Positions 50,774 to 59,091 of a DNA stretch of 64,000 nucleotides are shown piece after piece; position 1 is the stretch's first letter, and every line of letters begins with the position of its first letter. Position numbers and translations under genes: made by a program. Under the pieces are notes generated by a model. It ran no database searches. It saw only the letters and a program-made list of their open reading frames with translations, and was not told where the DNA came from. Origin of the DNA: Citrifermentans bremense R1 (GTDB lineage Bacteria > Desulfobacterota > Desulfuromonadia > Geobacterales > Geobacteraceae). Where the stretch lies: positions 1 through 64,000 of the forward strand of contig NZ_AUGE01000007.1 of assembly GCF_000426865.1 (NCBI RefSeq). The letters are read 5' to 3'.

Positions 50774-51592
50774 CTAGGAAGCGGCGAGACCCAGCTCGCC
50801 GGTGTGGGCGAGCCAGGCGAAAGCGAGGGCAAGGAGGTCGGCGACCCCTCCCATGGTGAGATTGCGACTGATATACGCCTCGTTCCTTTCGGCGAGAAAG
50901 CCAAGGAAGTCGCCGCGCTGCAGCACCAGGAGTTCCAGCTTGCGCCCGTCCTCCCTGACCGTCGCGAGCCCTTCCCTGCCGCAGCGGTGCAGGGACGTGC
51001 TGTCCTCGACGGTGGCCATCAGGCGCCCAAGCATGGCGTAGACTGCGGTGCCGCGGTTCCCTCCCCTGGCGATCTCGTGCCTGAAGGCGGGGAGTGCGGC
51101 GCCGAAGAGCGAGGGGAACCCCGCCAGCGCCTCCCCCATCACCCCCTGCGCTTCGGAACTGTTGCGGATGCGGCTTCCGTTGGTCGGCTGGGGGTGCGGA
51201 CGGTCGAAGAAGCACTTGGCCAGGCGCCCGACGGCGGCGCTGAGCTCCCCCTCGTCGCGGCGCGCCACCTGCGAGCCGGCGCAAAGGAGGAGCCCGGAGA
51301 GGAAGATGTACCCCTTGTGGCAGTTGGTCCCCGCCCTCTGAAGCATCGCCGCCTCCGCCGCCACCCCGAGCCGTACCTGGGCGGCCAGTTCCTCCCCCCG
51401 AGCGAGGCTGTCGGTAACTTCGGCGAGATAAGCGGAAACGATCATCAGGGAGGTTTCCATCCGGCGCAGCGTGAGGTCGCGATGGGAGCCGGAATCGTTC
51501 AGGTCGACCAGTCCCGGCTTGGGGGTGAGGTAGAGCTCCATGAAGGCGCCGCGCACCAGGTTCAGGGACAGCGTGGGCAGCTCAGAGCGCAT
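50774..51592 (-). CDS. citG: Triphosphoribosyl-dephospho-CoA synthase CitG
   Basis: 272 residues. It makes the precursor of the citrate lyase prosthetic group from ATP and dephospho-CoA. The family signature T-P-K-P-G-L-V-D and the later T-N-C-H-K-G and G-V-A-D-L-L-A-L-A are present. The start overlaps the citX end by 11 bases. Last gene of the citrate lyase operon. Confidence 0.9.
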   Translation of the reverse strand: MRSELPTLSLNLVRGAFMELYLTPKPGLVDLNDSGSHRDLTLRRMETSLMIVSAYLAEVTDSLARGEELAAQVRLGVAAEAAMLQRAGTNCHKGYIFLSGLLLCAGSQVARRDEGELSAAVGRLAKCFFDRPHPQPTNGSRIRNSSEAQGVMGEALAGFPSLFGAALPAFRHEIARGGNRGTAVYAMLGRLMATVEDSTSLHRCGREGLATVREDGRKLELLVLQRGDFLGFLAERNEAYISRNLTMGGVADLLALAFAWLAHTGELGLAAS

Positions 51593-52076
51593 CGATGATC
51601 CTCCGGGCGCGCAGCATCAGCTCCTCGCTTTGGTGGCGCCTGGCATGGATGCAGGCAAGGGCGGGTTCGGGGCAGATGAGGCAGGTGCGGGGCGCGATAT
51701 TCAGCCCGGCCCTGGAAACGGGGCGGCCGGCATGGTCGTAGATGTCGAGGTCTAGAAGCCTTCCCGCCGGGTGCATCGACTCCAGGGAGATCCCCAGCCG
51801 CTTCACCTGTGTGGAGGGGAGGCGGGTGCGGTAGATGCCGAAGGGACCCAGGTCGTCGCATCCGCGCACGACGCCCGACGTCTTCAGCACGCCCAGAAGG
51901 GCCTTCTCGCCCCATTGGAACAGGCGCTCAGCCCGTTCCCCGGTCTTCTCCGTCCCCGGCAGGTTCAAGGAGAGCATCACCGTGGCCGGGAACGGGGTGG
52001 GGAACATCCCGTCCATAAGGGCCTGCCGGCAGTCTCTCGCCTCCAAGAGGCTATTCCTTAACGCGTCTAACGGCAT
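51582..52076 (-). CDS. citX: Holo-ACP synthase for citrate lyase, CitX
   Basis: 164 residues. It transfers the prosthetic-group precursor to the Ser of CitD. It has L-L-E-A-R-D near the N-terminus, S-L-N-L-P-G and G-R-L-L-D-L-D-I, all expected for CitX. The ATG at 52076 overlaps citF by 26 bases; a TTG nearer to the L-E-A-R-D motif is a possible alternative start. Stand-alone CitX and CitG are separate here, as in Klebsiella-type or other split systems. Confidence 0.87.
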   Translation of the reverse strand: MPLDALRNSLLEARDCRQALMDGMFPTPFPATVMLSLNLPGTEKTGERAERLFQWGEKALLGVLKTSGVVRGCDDLGPFGIYRTRLPSTQVKRLGISLESMHPAGRLLDLDIYDHAGRPVSRAGLNIAPRTCLICPEPALACIHARRHQSEELMLRARRIIDAL

Positions 52077-53589
52077 CTATGATGCTCCCGTCCCGGTACT
52101 CGATCACCGCCACCACCTGGTCCTCGAACTGAAGCGGCCGCGGGGTGCCGGTCACCCGGCAGATCTCCCGCTGCAGCTCGCCGATCTCCTTGACCGGCAG
52201 CTTCCTCCTGATCAGCTCCTCCTTGAGCTCGGGGTGCCGGTCGTTCACCGCGATCCCCCGCTCGGTCACCACTACACCTATGGTTTCGCCGGGGGTGGTG
52301 ACGGTGGTGACCCGGTCGCGCACGATGGGGAGGCGCCCGCGAATGGAGGGGGCCACGATGATGGAAAGCTTGGCACCTGCCGCCGTGTCGGAGTGGCCGC
52401 CGGTGTTGTGCAGCAGATAGCCGTTGGACTCGGTGTTCACGTTGACGTTGAAGGAGGTGTCCACCTCGGTCGCCCCGAGGATCACGCAGTCGAGCCGGTT
52501 CACCACGGCGCCTGCGTTGAAAGGGTTCGCGTACATGTCGGCGCCGATCTCCTGGTGGGCGCGGTTTCGGGCAATCGATTTCACCGCCTCCTGGTCGAAG
52601 CACTGCACGTCCATCAACGCGCCGAAGAGCCCCTCTTCCAGCATCTCCACGAAGTAGCCGGTGATGCCGCCGCAGCCGAAGCTCCCCTTGATGTTGCCGC
52701 GGTGCATGGCGCCTCTCACCTTGTCCGAGACGGCGAGGGAGATGCCGCCGCTGCCGGTCTGGAAGGAGAAGCCGTCCTTCAAAAGGCCGGAGGCCTCGAT
52801 GACCTGGGAGGCGAAGCTGGCGATCTGGAGCCCTACGGGATCCGTGGTGATCCTGGTGGTGGTGGAGACGATCTTCGCCGGATCCCCCAGCCGGTCCACG
52901 GTCACCACGTAGTCCACGAGGGTCTGGGGGATGCTGACCGGCACCACCGGGAAGGGGACCAGGTTGTCGGTGACCGCGACGACGCAGGCGGCGTGCAGGG
53001 CGTCGGTCTGGGCGTATCCCAGGCTGCCGCAGGCGGAGGGGCCGCTGTAGCCGTTCATGTTGCCGTACTCGTCGCAGCAGGGGGCGGCGATGAAGGCCAC
53101 GTCCACCTGCACCGACCCTTCCATGATGGCGCGGGCCCGGCCGCCGTGGGTCCTGACCACGATGGGGCAGGAGAGCTCCCCCCGGCTCGCCATCTCGCCG
53201 ATCAGACCATTCACGCCGCAGTGGAAGCCGGCGATGACGCCGCTTTTGATGTGGGGGATGATCTCGGCGTGCACCGGGTGCACCGAGGAGGAGGCGATCC
53301 AGATGCCGCGGATCCCCATGCCGGCGATCTCGGCCACCAGCCGGTTCAAAAGGAAATCGCCGTTACGGAGACTGTGGTGGGTGGCGATGGTCATGCCGTC
53401 TTTCAGGCCGCTCGCCTCGATCGCCTCCCTGAGGCTGGAGAGGAGCTTCGAGGCGCCGGGGTTGACGCGCCTCAAGCGCCGGGCGGCGACCTTCCCACTC
53501 GGGGTGATCGAGTAGGGGTCGCCGTAGGGGACGAGCTTTCTCCCCGCGTAACTTTCCGGAATCTCGCGTCCCAGGCTATTGAGCGCCAT
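52051..53589 (-). CDS. citF: Citrate lyase alpha subunit (citrate:acetyl-ACP transferase)
   Basis: 512 residues. It exchanges the acetyl group on CitD for citrate. The family pattern is clear, with I-A-T-H-H-S-L-R-N-G-D near the N-terminus, T-G-S-G-G-I-S-L and N-T-G-G-H-S-D-T-A-A-G-A. Length matches CitF. It overlaps citE by 14 bases. Confidence 0.94.
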   Translation of the reverse strand: MALNSLGREIPESYAGRKLVPYGDPYSITPSGKVAARRLRRVNPGASKLLSSLREAIEASGLKDGMTIATHHSLRNGDFLLNRLVAEIAGMGIRGIWIASSSVHPVHAEIIPHIKSGVIAGFHCGVNGLIGEMASRGELSCPIVVRTHGGRARAIMEGSVQVDVAFIAAPCCDEYGNMNGYSGPSACGSLGYAQTDALHAACVVAVTDNLVPFPVVPVSIPQTLVDYVVTVDRLGDPAKIVSTTTRITTDPVGLQIASFASQVIEASGLLKDGFSFQTGSGGISLAVSDKVRGAMHRGNIKGSFGCGGITGYFVEMLEEGLFGALMDVQCFDQEAVKSIARNRAHQEIGADMYANPFNAGAVVNRLDCVILGATEVDTSFNVNVNTESNGYLLHNTGGHSDTAAGAKLSIIVAPSIRGRLPIVRDRVTTVTTPGETIGVVVTERGIAVNDRHPELKEELIRRKLPVKEIGELQREICRVTGTPRPLQFEDQVVAVIEYRDGSIIDAVRRVKE

Positions 53590-54496
53590 GTATCGCCTCC
53601 TCGTCTATCAGGGTGTCGACCATGCCGTGGGCGTACGCGGTCCTGAGCACACGCGCCGCCCGCTTCACCACCGGGGCGTCCACCATCTTTCCGCCAAGCG
53701 AGATGACGCCGGTACCTAGCTGCCGCGCCCGCTTTATCGCCTCGATCACCTGCAGGGCGTAATCCACCTCGTGCTGTTTGGGGGCGAACACCTCGTGCAC
53801 CACCTCGATCTGGCGCGGGTTCACCAGGCACTTGCCGGTATAGCCGAGCCTCTTGGCCAGCTCGGTCTCGGCCCTAAGCCCCTCCATGTCCCCCACGTCG
53901 GCGAAGATGGTATCGAGCGCCTGGATCCCGTTCGCTTTCGCGGCCCAAAGGACCCGGGTCCTCGCGTTGAAGAGCTCCTCACCGCCGCGGCTTCTCTCGA
54001 TTTCCATGCTGGCCGTGTAGTCCTCGGCGCCGAAGGCGAGCGCGAAGATGCGCTGCGAGCTCCGGGCGATCCCCACCGCGTTGATGACGCCGAGCGCGCT
54101 CTCCAGCGAGGGGAGGATGCCGAAGCGCCCGATCTCCACCTCGAGCTCTTCCTCGAACTCGGTCAAAAGCGTGTCCAGCCGCTCCACGATCTCCGGGGTG
54201 TCGGCCTTGGGGAGGCGGATACCGTCCGGCATGGCCGGGAGCACCACCTTCAGGTCCTCGTACCCCCAGCGGGTGTCGAGCGGGTTGATCCGGACCAGGA
54301 GTTCCTTGTTGCGGTCGGTGTACTGCATGAGGAAGCGCTTCACCAGGTGGCGCGCCGCGTCCTTTTCGGAGAGCGGGACCGCGTCCTCCAGGTCGATGAT
54401 CACGGAATCGCAGTTGAAGATGGGGATGTTTTGCAGCATGGAGGGCATGTTGCCAGGGACGTACAGAAGCGAGCGCCTGAGCTTGTAATCCGCCAT
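53576..54496 (-). CDS. citE: Citrate lyase beta subunit (citryl-ACP lyase)
   Basis: 306 residues from the ATG at 54496 with GAGGAGG upstream; a longer frame is a shadow of the next gene. It splits citryl-ACP into oxaloacetate and acetyl-ACP. The family motifs R-R-S-L-L-Y-V-P-G, I-I-D-L-E-D-A-V and F-G-A-E-D-Y are present. Its ATG overlaps the PPC gene stop by one base (TGATG). Confidence 0.95.
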   Translation of the reverse strand: MADYKLRRSLLYVPGNMPSMLQNIPIFNCDSVIIDLEDAVPLSEKDAARHLVKRFLMQYTDRNKELLVRINPLDTRWGYEDLKVVLPAMPDGIRLPKADTPEIVERLDTLLTEFEEELEVEIGRFGILPSLESALGVINAVGIARSSQRIFALAFGAEDYTASMEIERSRGGEELFNARTRVLWAAKANGIQALDTIFADVGDMEGLRAETELAKRLGYTGKCLVNPRQIEVVHEVFAPKQHEVDYALQVIEAIKRARQLGTGVISLGGKMVDAPVVKRAARVLRTAYAHGMVDTLIDEEAIHGAQ

Positions 54497-54972
54497 CAAG
54501 GTGCCTCCTCGTCGATGTAGATGGTGGGGATCCCCCCCACCTTGGAGACGTGGCGTTCGACCCCCGAGACGTCCAGTTCGGTGAGGACTATTTCGCAGGT
54601 GGCGAAGACCTCGGCGTCGTAGAGATGCCCCCCGACGACCTCGCCGGAGGACTTGGACATCATGATATGGAAGTGGCAGTCGAGAAGGTCGCTCTCGCCG
54701 GGGACGATGTTCCCCTGCAGCCCCAGGAGCTCGCACGGCCCCTCGATGTCGTGGATGGTGATGCGGGGCTCGGTGATGGGAAGCCTGGCCCCGGTCTTGA
54801 TGCCGCGCAGCCTCACGTTCTTCACGCTCCCCAAGGCCGAGACGATCATGGCGTAGCGCACGTCGGTGAGGTGCGCGAACTGCAAAAGCCTCGTGGTGAG
54901 GCTTTCGCCCGGGGTGATCTTGATGATGAAGCGCCTGCCGTTGGAGCACTCCTTGTACCAGAGACCTTCCAT
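54496..54972 (-). CDS. PPC/DUF296-domain protein within the citrate lyase operon
   Basis: 158 residues, nearly one whole PPC domain (plants and prokaryotes conserved, DUF296). It has F-I-I-K-I-T-P-G-E, S-A-L-G-S-V-K-N-V and C-H-F-H-I-M, where the two His residues are in the metal-binding position of the family. The function in bacteria is unknown. It lies between citD and citE, starting one base after citD, and overlaps citE. Involvement in citrate metabolism is inferred from this placement alone. Confidence 0.8.
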   Translation of the reverse strand: MEGLWYKECSNGRRFIIKITPGESLTTRLLQFAHLTDVRYAMIVSALGSVKNVRLRGIKTGARLPITEPRITIHDIEGPCELLGLQGNIVPGESDLLDCHFHIMMSKSSGEVVGGHLYDAEVFATCEIVLTELDVSGVERHVSKVGGIPTIYIDEEAP

Positions 54973-54973
54973 G

Positions 54974-55234
54974 TCAACCCTCCGCCCGCATCAGGGCCGT
55001 TTCCAGGCGCGCCTCGATGGCGTAGTCGAGTGCGCCGCGGTCGGTGATGCGGACCTCCCCCGCCTCCACCCCATGCTTGGCCAGCACCTCGTCGACCTTG
55101 GCGCGGATGAGATCCCCGAACTGCTTCAGCACCGTCGACTCGATGGTCACGGTGAGGGTCTCGGCCGGCTCCAGAAACACCATCAGGTCGCTCGATTGCA
55201 GCGTTCCCGCCTGCACCTTCTTCATGATCTTCAT
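54974..55234 (-). CDS. citD: Citrate lyase acyl carrier protein (gamma subunit)
   Basis: 86 residues. Ser14 in A-G-T-L-Q-S-S-D is the attachment site of the triphosphoribosyl-dephospho-CoA arm. The C-terminal half has L-D-Y-A-I-E-A-R. The start overlaps citC by 4 bases (ATGA). Size is normal for CitD. Confidence 0.93.
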   Translation of the reverse strand: MKIMKKVQAGTLQSSDLMVFLEPAETLTVTIESTVLKQFGDLIRAKVDEVLAKHGVEAGEVRITDRGALDYAIEARLETALMRAEG

Positions 55235-56232
55235 TTGTCCCCCCCTTTGTCCCAGATCTTGATCCCCTCGCTGGAGAGGAGAAAGTCGAGCGTGCTCACC
55301 GGCACCAGCTCGGCGATCCCCTCCAGCTCGCCGCGCGCCAGCATCTCCCGCACCCTTGAGGCGCTCACTGCCGCGCCGACCGCGCTCTTTCTTTCCAGCT
55401 CCCGCACCCCGATCCCCATGGGGGGGAGGATCCTGTGCATGGCGCGGTTATATTCCGCCGTGGTGCGGCTGAACGGCTCGGAGCCGATGAAGCGGGTGGC
55501 GATATGGAAATAGGGTGCGATGCGGGTGGCGAAGAGGAGCAGGTCGAGCTCCATCTGGATGGCGCCCGCCGGGTCGTCGCATTTCAGGAAATAGGTGGGG
55601 AAGGTGACGCTGGAGACGGCGTACCAGGAGGTATCGAGGACGGTGACGTTTTCGAGATCGGCGGTCCCTTCCTGCACCATCCGAAAGCGCGCCGGGAAGG
55701 GGAACAGCGAGCGCTCCTCGCGCACCACGAAGAGGTAGAGATGGTCGACGCTGGAAGCTGCCTCTTCCACCAGGTAGCGGTGCCCCACCGTGAAGGGGTT
55801 GCAGTTGGCCACCACGGCGCCGTTGCTGCCGGGGAAGACCTGCCGGCTGTACCGGGCCAGGTAGCGTCTCAGCCCGTCGCCGTACTCCAAAAGCGCGGTC
55901 TTTCCCGAGGCGACCAGGAGGTTGAAGTTGAGCGACTCGAAGCTTGGGACGAGTGCCGGCGAGGTGAAGACGAAGAAGGAATCGATCCCCTCCTGGTAGC
56001 CGCGTCCCACCAGCTCGGTCACCACCTCGTCGAGGAGGGTCCCACCCTGGTGCGAAGCCGCCACGACCAGCATCTTGAGCACGCGCCCCTGCCTGGCGCC
56101 GACCGCCACCAGCCGCCCGGCCTCGAACACCCCGACCAGGTCGCCGTAGGGAAGCTCGAAGCGCAAGCCGCTTTCGGCTACCAGCGCCTGCGCCTGTTTC
56201 AAATCGTCGGTGGATAGAAGTGAAGTGACCAT
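55231..56232 (-). CDS. citC: Citrate lyase ligase CitC
   Basis: 333 residues from the ATG at 56232. It acetylates CitD using ATP and acetate, which activates citrate lyase. An N-terminal acetyltransferase-like domain (about residues 1-120) precedes the nucleotidyltransferase domain with N-P-F-T-V-G-H. The ribosome site before the ATG is weak. First gene of the operon, with paired inverted repeats in its upstream region. Confidence 0.92.
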   Translation of the reverse strand: MVTSLLSTDDLKQAQALVAESGLRFELPYGDLVGVFEAGRLVAVGARQGRVLKMLVVAASHQGGTLLDEVVTELVGRGYQEGIDSFFVFTSPALVPSFESLNFNLLVASGKTALLEYGDGLRRYLARYSRQVFPGSNGAVVANCNPFTVGHRYLVEEAASSVDHLYLFVVREERSLFPFPARFRMVQEGTADLENVTVLDTSWYAVSSVTFPTYFLKCDDPAGAIQMELDLLLFATRIAPYFHIATRFIGSEPFSRTTAEYNRAMHRILPPMGIGVRELERKSAVGAAVSASRVREMLARGELEGIAELVPVSTLDFLLSSEGIKIWDKGGDK

Positions 56233-56255
56233 GCCGGAAAGACTAGCACCATTCC

Positions 56256-56317
56256 GCGGTAAACCAAATGGTGTATACCGCAAAACTCCCCATCTTCCCG
56301 CGGACCTGGGAGTTTTG
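56256..56317. promoter_or_regulatory. Two inverted repeats upstream of citC (operator candidates)
   Basis: The first, GCGGTAAACCA, AA and TGGTGTATACCGC (56256-56281), is an imperfect palindrome of a form used by one-component repressors or activators. The second, CAAAACTCCC (56281-56290) with GGGAGTTTTG (56308-56317), is a perfect 10-base repeat with a 17-base loop. They abut in the gap between citC and the divergent glycosyltransferase gene, closer to citC. No matching regulator gene is in the window. Confidence 0.5.
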
Positions 56318-56434
56318 TCACGGTTATCGCCAGAGGTGAGAAAAATCTAGAATTGTCGGTGGAGGTTGTGCTATTTTGCCGAGTTGCCGATTTCCACGCA
56401 AGGCAGTAGTAAACGACCAAGAACCGAGGACTTA

Positions 56435-57148
56435 ATGAGCACGATCTCCATCGTCATACCTGCACATAACGAGGCAGGCAACATAGGAACGCTGGTGCAG
56501 GAAATTCTGGCCACCCGGCTTGAATGCGAGATCGTCGTGGTCGACGACGCCAGTACCGACGAAACCCACCAAACGCTCCTCGCGCTGAAAAGGACGGTCC
56601 CCTCGCTGAAGATCGTCCAGCACGACCGCTCCTACGGCCAGAGCGCCGCCGTCGCTACCGGGATCAGGCATGCCAGCGGAGAGCTCATCGCCACCATGGA
56701 CGGCGACGGGCAAAACGACCCCGCGGACATCCCGAAGATGGTGCAGGCGCTCGTCAAAAGCGGCGACAAGAACCTCAAGATGGTCGCCGGGTTCCGCAAA
56801 AAGCGCGACGACGCCGCCTGGCGCATCATCTGCTCCAAGATCGCCAACGCCTACCGCCGCTTTTTCTTGAGGGACGAGACCCCCGACACCGGCTGCGGCC
56901 TCAAGGTGTTCTACCGCTCGGCGTTTTTGAATCTCCCCTTCTTCGACCACATGCACCGCTTCCTCCCGGCCCTGATCAAGATGCAGGGGGGCAAGGTGAT
57001 CTCGGTCGAGGTGGGGCACCGCGCCAGGACCCACGGCGTCTCGAAGTACGGGACGCTGAACCGGCTCGGGGTCGGCATCGTCGACATCTTCGGCGTCTGC
57101 TGGCTGCGCATGAGGGTCAAGAACGTGAAGATCACGAGGTGCGACTGA
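56435..57148 (+). CDS. GT2-family (DPM1/ArnC-like) glycosyltransferase
   Basis: 237 residues from the ATG at 56435 with GAGGA upstream. The domain opens S-I-V-I-P-A-H-N-E and has the V-V-D-D-A-S and D-G-D-G-Q-N-D-P motifs that bind the sugar nucleotide and metal. It lacks the C-terminal membrane helices of many DPM1 and ArnC relatives. It would transfer a sugar to a polyprenyl phosphate. The next two genes overlap it and suggest an envelope glycolipid pathway. Confidence 0.87.
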   Translation: MSTISIVIPAHNEAGNIGTLVQEILATRLECEIVVVDDASTDETHQTLLALKRTVPSLKIVQHDRSYGQSAAVATGIRHASGELIATMDGDGQNDPADIPKMVQALVKSGDKNLKMVAGFRKKRDDAAWRIICSKIANAYRRFFLRDETPDTGCGLKVFYRSAFLNLPFFDHMHRFLPALIKMQGGKVISVEVGHRARTHGVSKYGTLNRLGVGIVDIFGVCWLRMRVKNVKITRCD

Positions 57149-57435
57149 TGGTAATGTCCGAAAAAGTTTGGGTAGGGATAGGGCTTGCCGGCCAGTTCTT
57201 CTTCACCATGCGCTTCGTGGTGCAGTGGATCGCCACCGAAAGGAACCGCCGGAGCGTCATCCCGGAATCATTCTGGTACTTCAGCATCTTCGGCTCCCTG
57301 ATCCTGCTGGTGTACTCGCTCTACCGCAAGGACCCGGTCTTCATCCTGGGGCAGGCCTTCGGCACCACGGTGTATCTGCGCAACCTCTTCTTCATCCACA
57401 AGGAAAAGAAAGATGCCTCGAGCGCCGCAAGCTAA
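57148..57435 (+). CDS. LAB_N-domain small membrane protein
   Basis: 95 residues. Three hydrophobic segments and the pattern F-F-T-M-R-F-V-V-Q-W-I-A-T-E match the N-terminal domain of lipid-A-disaccharide synthase (LAB_N), here as a stand-alone protein. Such proteins often stand beside polyprenyl-phosphate sugar transferases and may act as flippase-like or scaffold factors. The ATG overlaps the glycosyltransferase stop (TGATG). The end overlaps the next gene by 23 bases. Confidence 0.87.
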   Translation: MVMSEKVWVGIGLAGQFFFTMRFVVQWIATERNRRSVIPESFWYFSIFGSLILLVYSLYRKDPVFILGQAFGTTVYLRNLFFIHKEKKDASSAAS

Positions 57436-59035
57436 GGGGCTCTGGCTCCCCTTCCTGATCCTGGCCGGGACCTGCCTCCTTTTCTCGCTGGCACTCCCCT
57501 TCTTCCCCGTGGACGAGACCCGCTACCTCTCCGTGGCCTGGGAGATGAGGGTGCACGACTCCTTCATCGTCCCGATCCAGAACGCGCTCCCCTATTCGCA
57601 CAAGCCCCCCCTGCTCTTCTGGCTGATCAACCTGGACTGGCTCCTCTTCGGGGTCAACGAGGGGACGCTGCGCTTCATCCCGCTCATCTTCAGCCTTTTC
57701 AACGTCTGCCTGGTCTACCGGATCGCCCTGCAGCTCTGGGAGGACCGCAAGCTCGCGCTGAACGCCGCTGTCATCCTCGGCTCCACCTTCTCTTACCTCC
57801 TCTGGTCCTCGGTGATCATGTTCGACGTGATCCTCTCCTTCTGGGTCCTCGTCGCCGTACTGGCCTTCATCCGCGCCGGCAGGGAAGGGAGATTCGCCGA
57901 TTTCGCCTTGGCGGGCGTGGCCATAGGAGGGGGCATCCTCACCAAGGGGCCGGTGGTGCTGGTCTACATCCTGCCGGTGGCGCTCTTCGCCTTCTGGTGG
58001 CAGCCCAAGGGCGAGGTCACCCCCAAGTGGTACGGCTTCGTGCTCCTCTCCCTGCTGATCGGTATCGCGGTGGTCCTCGCCTGGCTCGTCCCGGCGGCGC
58101 TCACGGGGGGGGAGGTTTACCGCAAGGCGATCCTGTGGGGGCAGACGGTAAACCGTATGGCCAACTCGTTCGCCCACAAAAGGCCTCTTTGGTGGTATTT
58201 CCAGTGGGTCCCGGCCCTTTTGGCCCCCTGGATCTTCTTCGCCCCCCTCTGGCGCGGCTGCCGCCGCCTGACCCTGGATGCCGGAACCAGGCTGGTGCTC
58301 ACCTGGATCGTTGCCGGCTTCGTAGTCTTCTCCTTTTTGAGCGGGAAGCAGGTGCACTACCTCATCCCCCTGATCCCCGCTTGCAGCCTGCTGGCGGCGA
58401 AGGCGATCGCCAGCTCTGAGGATTCCCCAAGGCGGTTCCAGCTGCCGATTGCCATCTTCTACCTGGTTCTCGGCGCAGCCATCGTCGGGCTCACTTTCCT
58501 GAAGCAAAGGGACGCGCTGCAATATTTCGATCCCGTCGAGCTGAGAATCGCCGCTGCCGGCCTCATGCTCCTCGGCGCCGCGCTCTCATTCCCCAAGCCG
58601 CGCGACGTCTCGGCGGCACTCAGGCTGGTAGCCGTCTCAGCGCTCCCCTTCTGCGCCCTGGTGGTGGTCGGCTGCCACACCTTCTCAGGGCGCTACGACC
58701 TCCACCCGGTATCCGCGGCGGTACTAAAGAAGCAGCAGGAAGGCTACCAAGTGCTGCACCAGGGGAAATACCACGGCCAGTACCATTTCATGGGGCGGCT
58801 GCAGTTGCCGCTGGTGGAGCTGGAGGATAGCGAAGAGATCCGGCGCTACGCAGAGACTCACGACAAGGTGGCGCTGGTAAGCTACACGCCCCCGGGCCAG
58901 GCGGTGCAGCCTGAAGAGGCCTTCTTCCGGCAGCCGTTCAGGAGCAAGCAGGTGGTCCTTTGGAACAGCCGGGGGATCATGCAGAACCTCGACGGCGCCA
59001 AAGCCGCCGCACCCCCGCACCAAGGGGAGCAATAA
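57413..59035 (+). CDS. ArnT-like (GT83/PMT) membrane glycosyltransferase
   Basis: 540 residues. About a dozen hydrophobic helices, with P-V-D-E-T-R-Y and Y-S-H-K-P-P-L-L-F-W-L near the N-terminus, place it in the ArnT/PMT superfamily. These enzymes move a sugar from polyprenyl phosphate to lipid A or protein. With the GT2 and LAB_N genes upstream it likely completes a sugar-modification route. Which sugar and acceptor are used is unknown. A strong terminator follows. Confidence 0.87.
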   Translation: MPRAPQAKGLWLPFLILAGTCLLFSLALPFFPVDETRYLSVAWEMRVHDSFIVPIQNALPYSHKPPLLFWLINLDWLLFGVNEGTLRFIPLIFSLFNVCLVYRIALQLWEDRKLALNAAVILGSTFSYLLWSSVIMFDVILSFWVLVAVLAFIRAGREGRFADFALAGVAIGGGILTKGPVVLVYILPVALFAFWWQPKGEVTPKWYGFVLLSLLIGIAVVLAWLVPAALTGGEVYRKAILWGQTVNRMANSFAHKRPLWWYFQWVPALLAPWIFFAPLWRGCRRLTLDAGTRLVLTWIVAGFVVFSFLSGKQVHYLIPLIPACSLLAAKAIASSEDSPRRFQLPIAIFYLVLGAAIVGLTFLKQRDALQYFDPVELRIAAAGLMLLGAALSFPKPRDVSAALRLVAVSALPFCALVVVGCHTFSGRYDLHPVSAAVLKKQQEGYQVLHQGKYHGQYHFMGRLQLPLVELEDSEEIRRYAETHDKVALVSYTPPGQAVQPEEAFFRQPFRSKQVVLWNSRGIMQNLDGAKAAAPPHQGEQ

Positions 59036-59040
59036 AAAAA

Positions 59041-59070
59041 GGCCCGCCAACTTCAGTTGGCGGGCCTTTT
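59041..59070. terminator. Bidirectional terminator between the ArnT-like and rhodanese-fold genes
   Basis: GGCCCGCCAAC (59041-59051), a TTCA loop and GTTGGCGGGCC (59056-59066) form a perfect stem. T follows on the plus strand and a run of A precedes it, which is a T tract on the minus strand. It can end both convergent transcripts. Confidence 0.93.
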
Positions 59071-59091
59071 CCATTACATGGCGAGGGTGAA

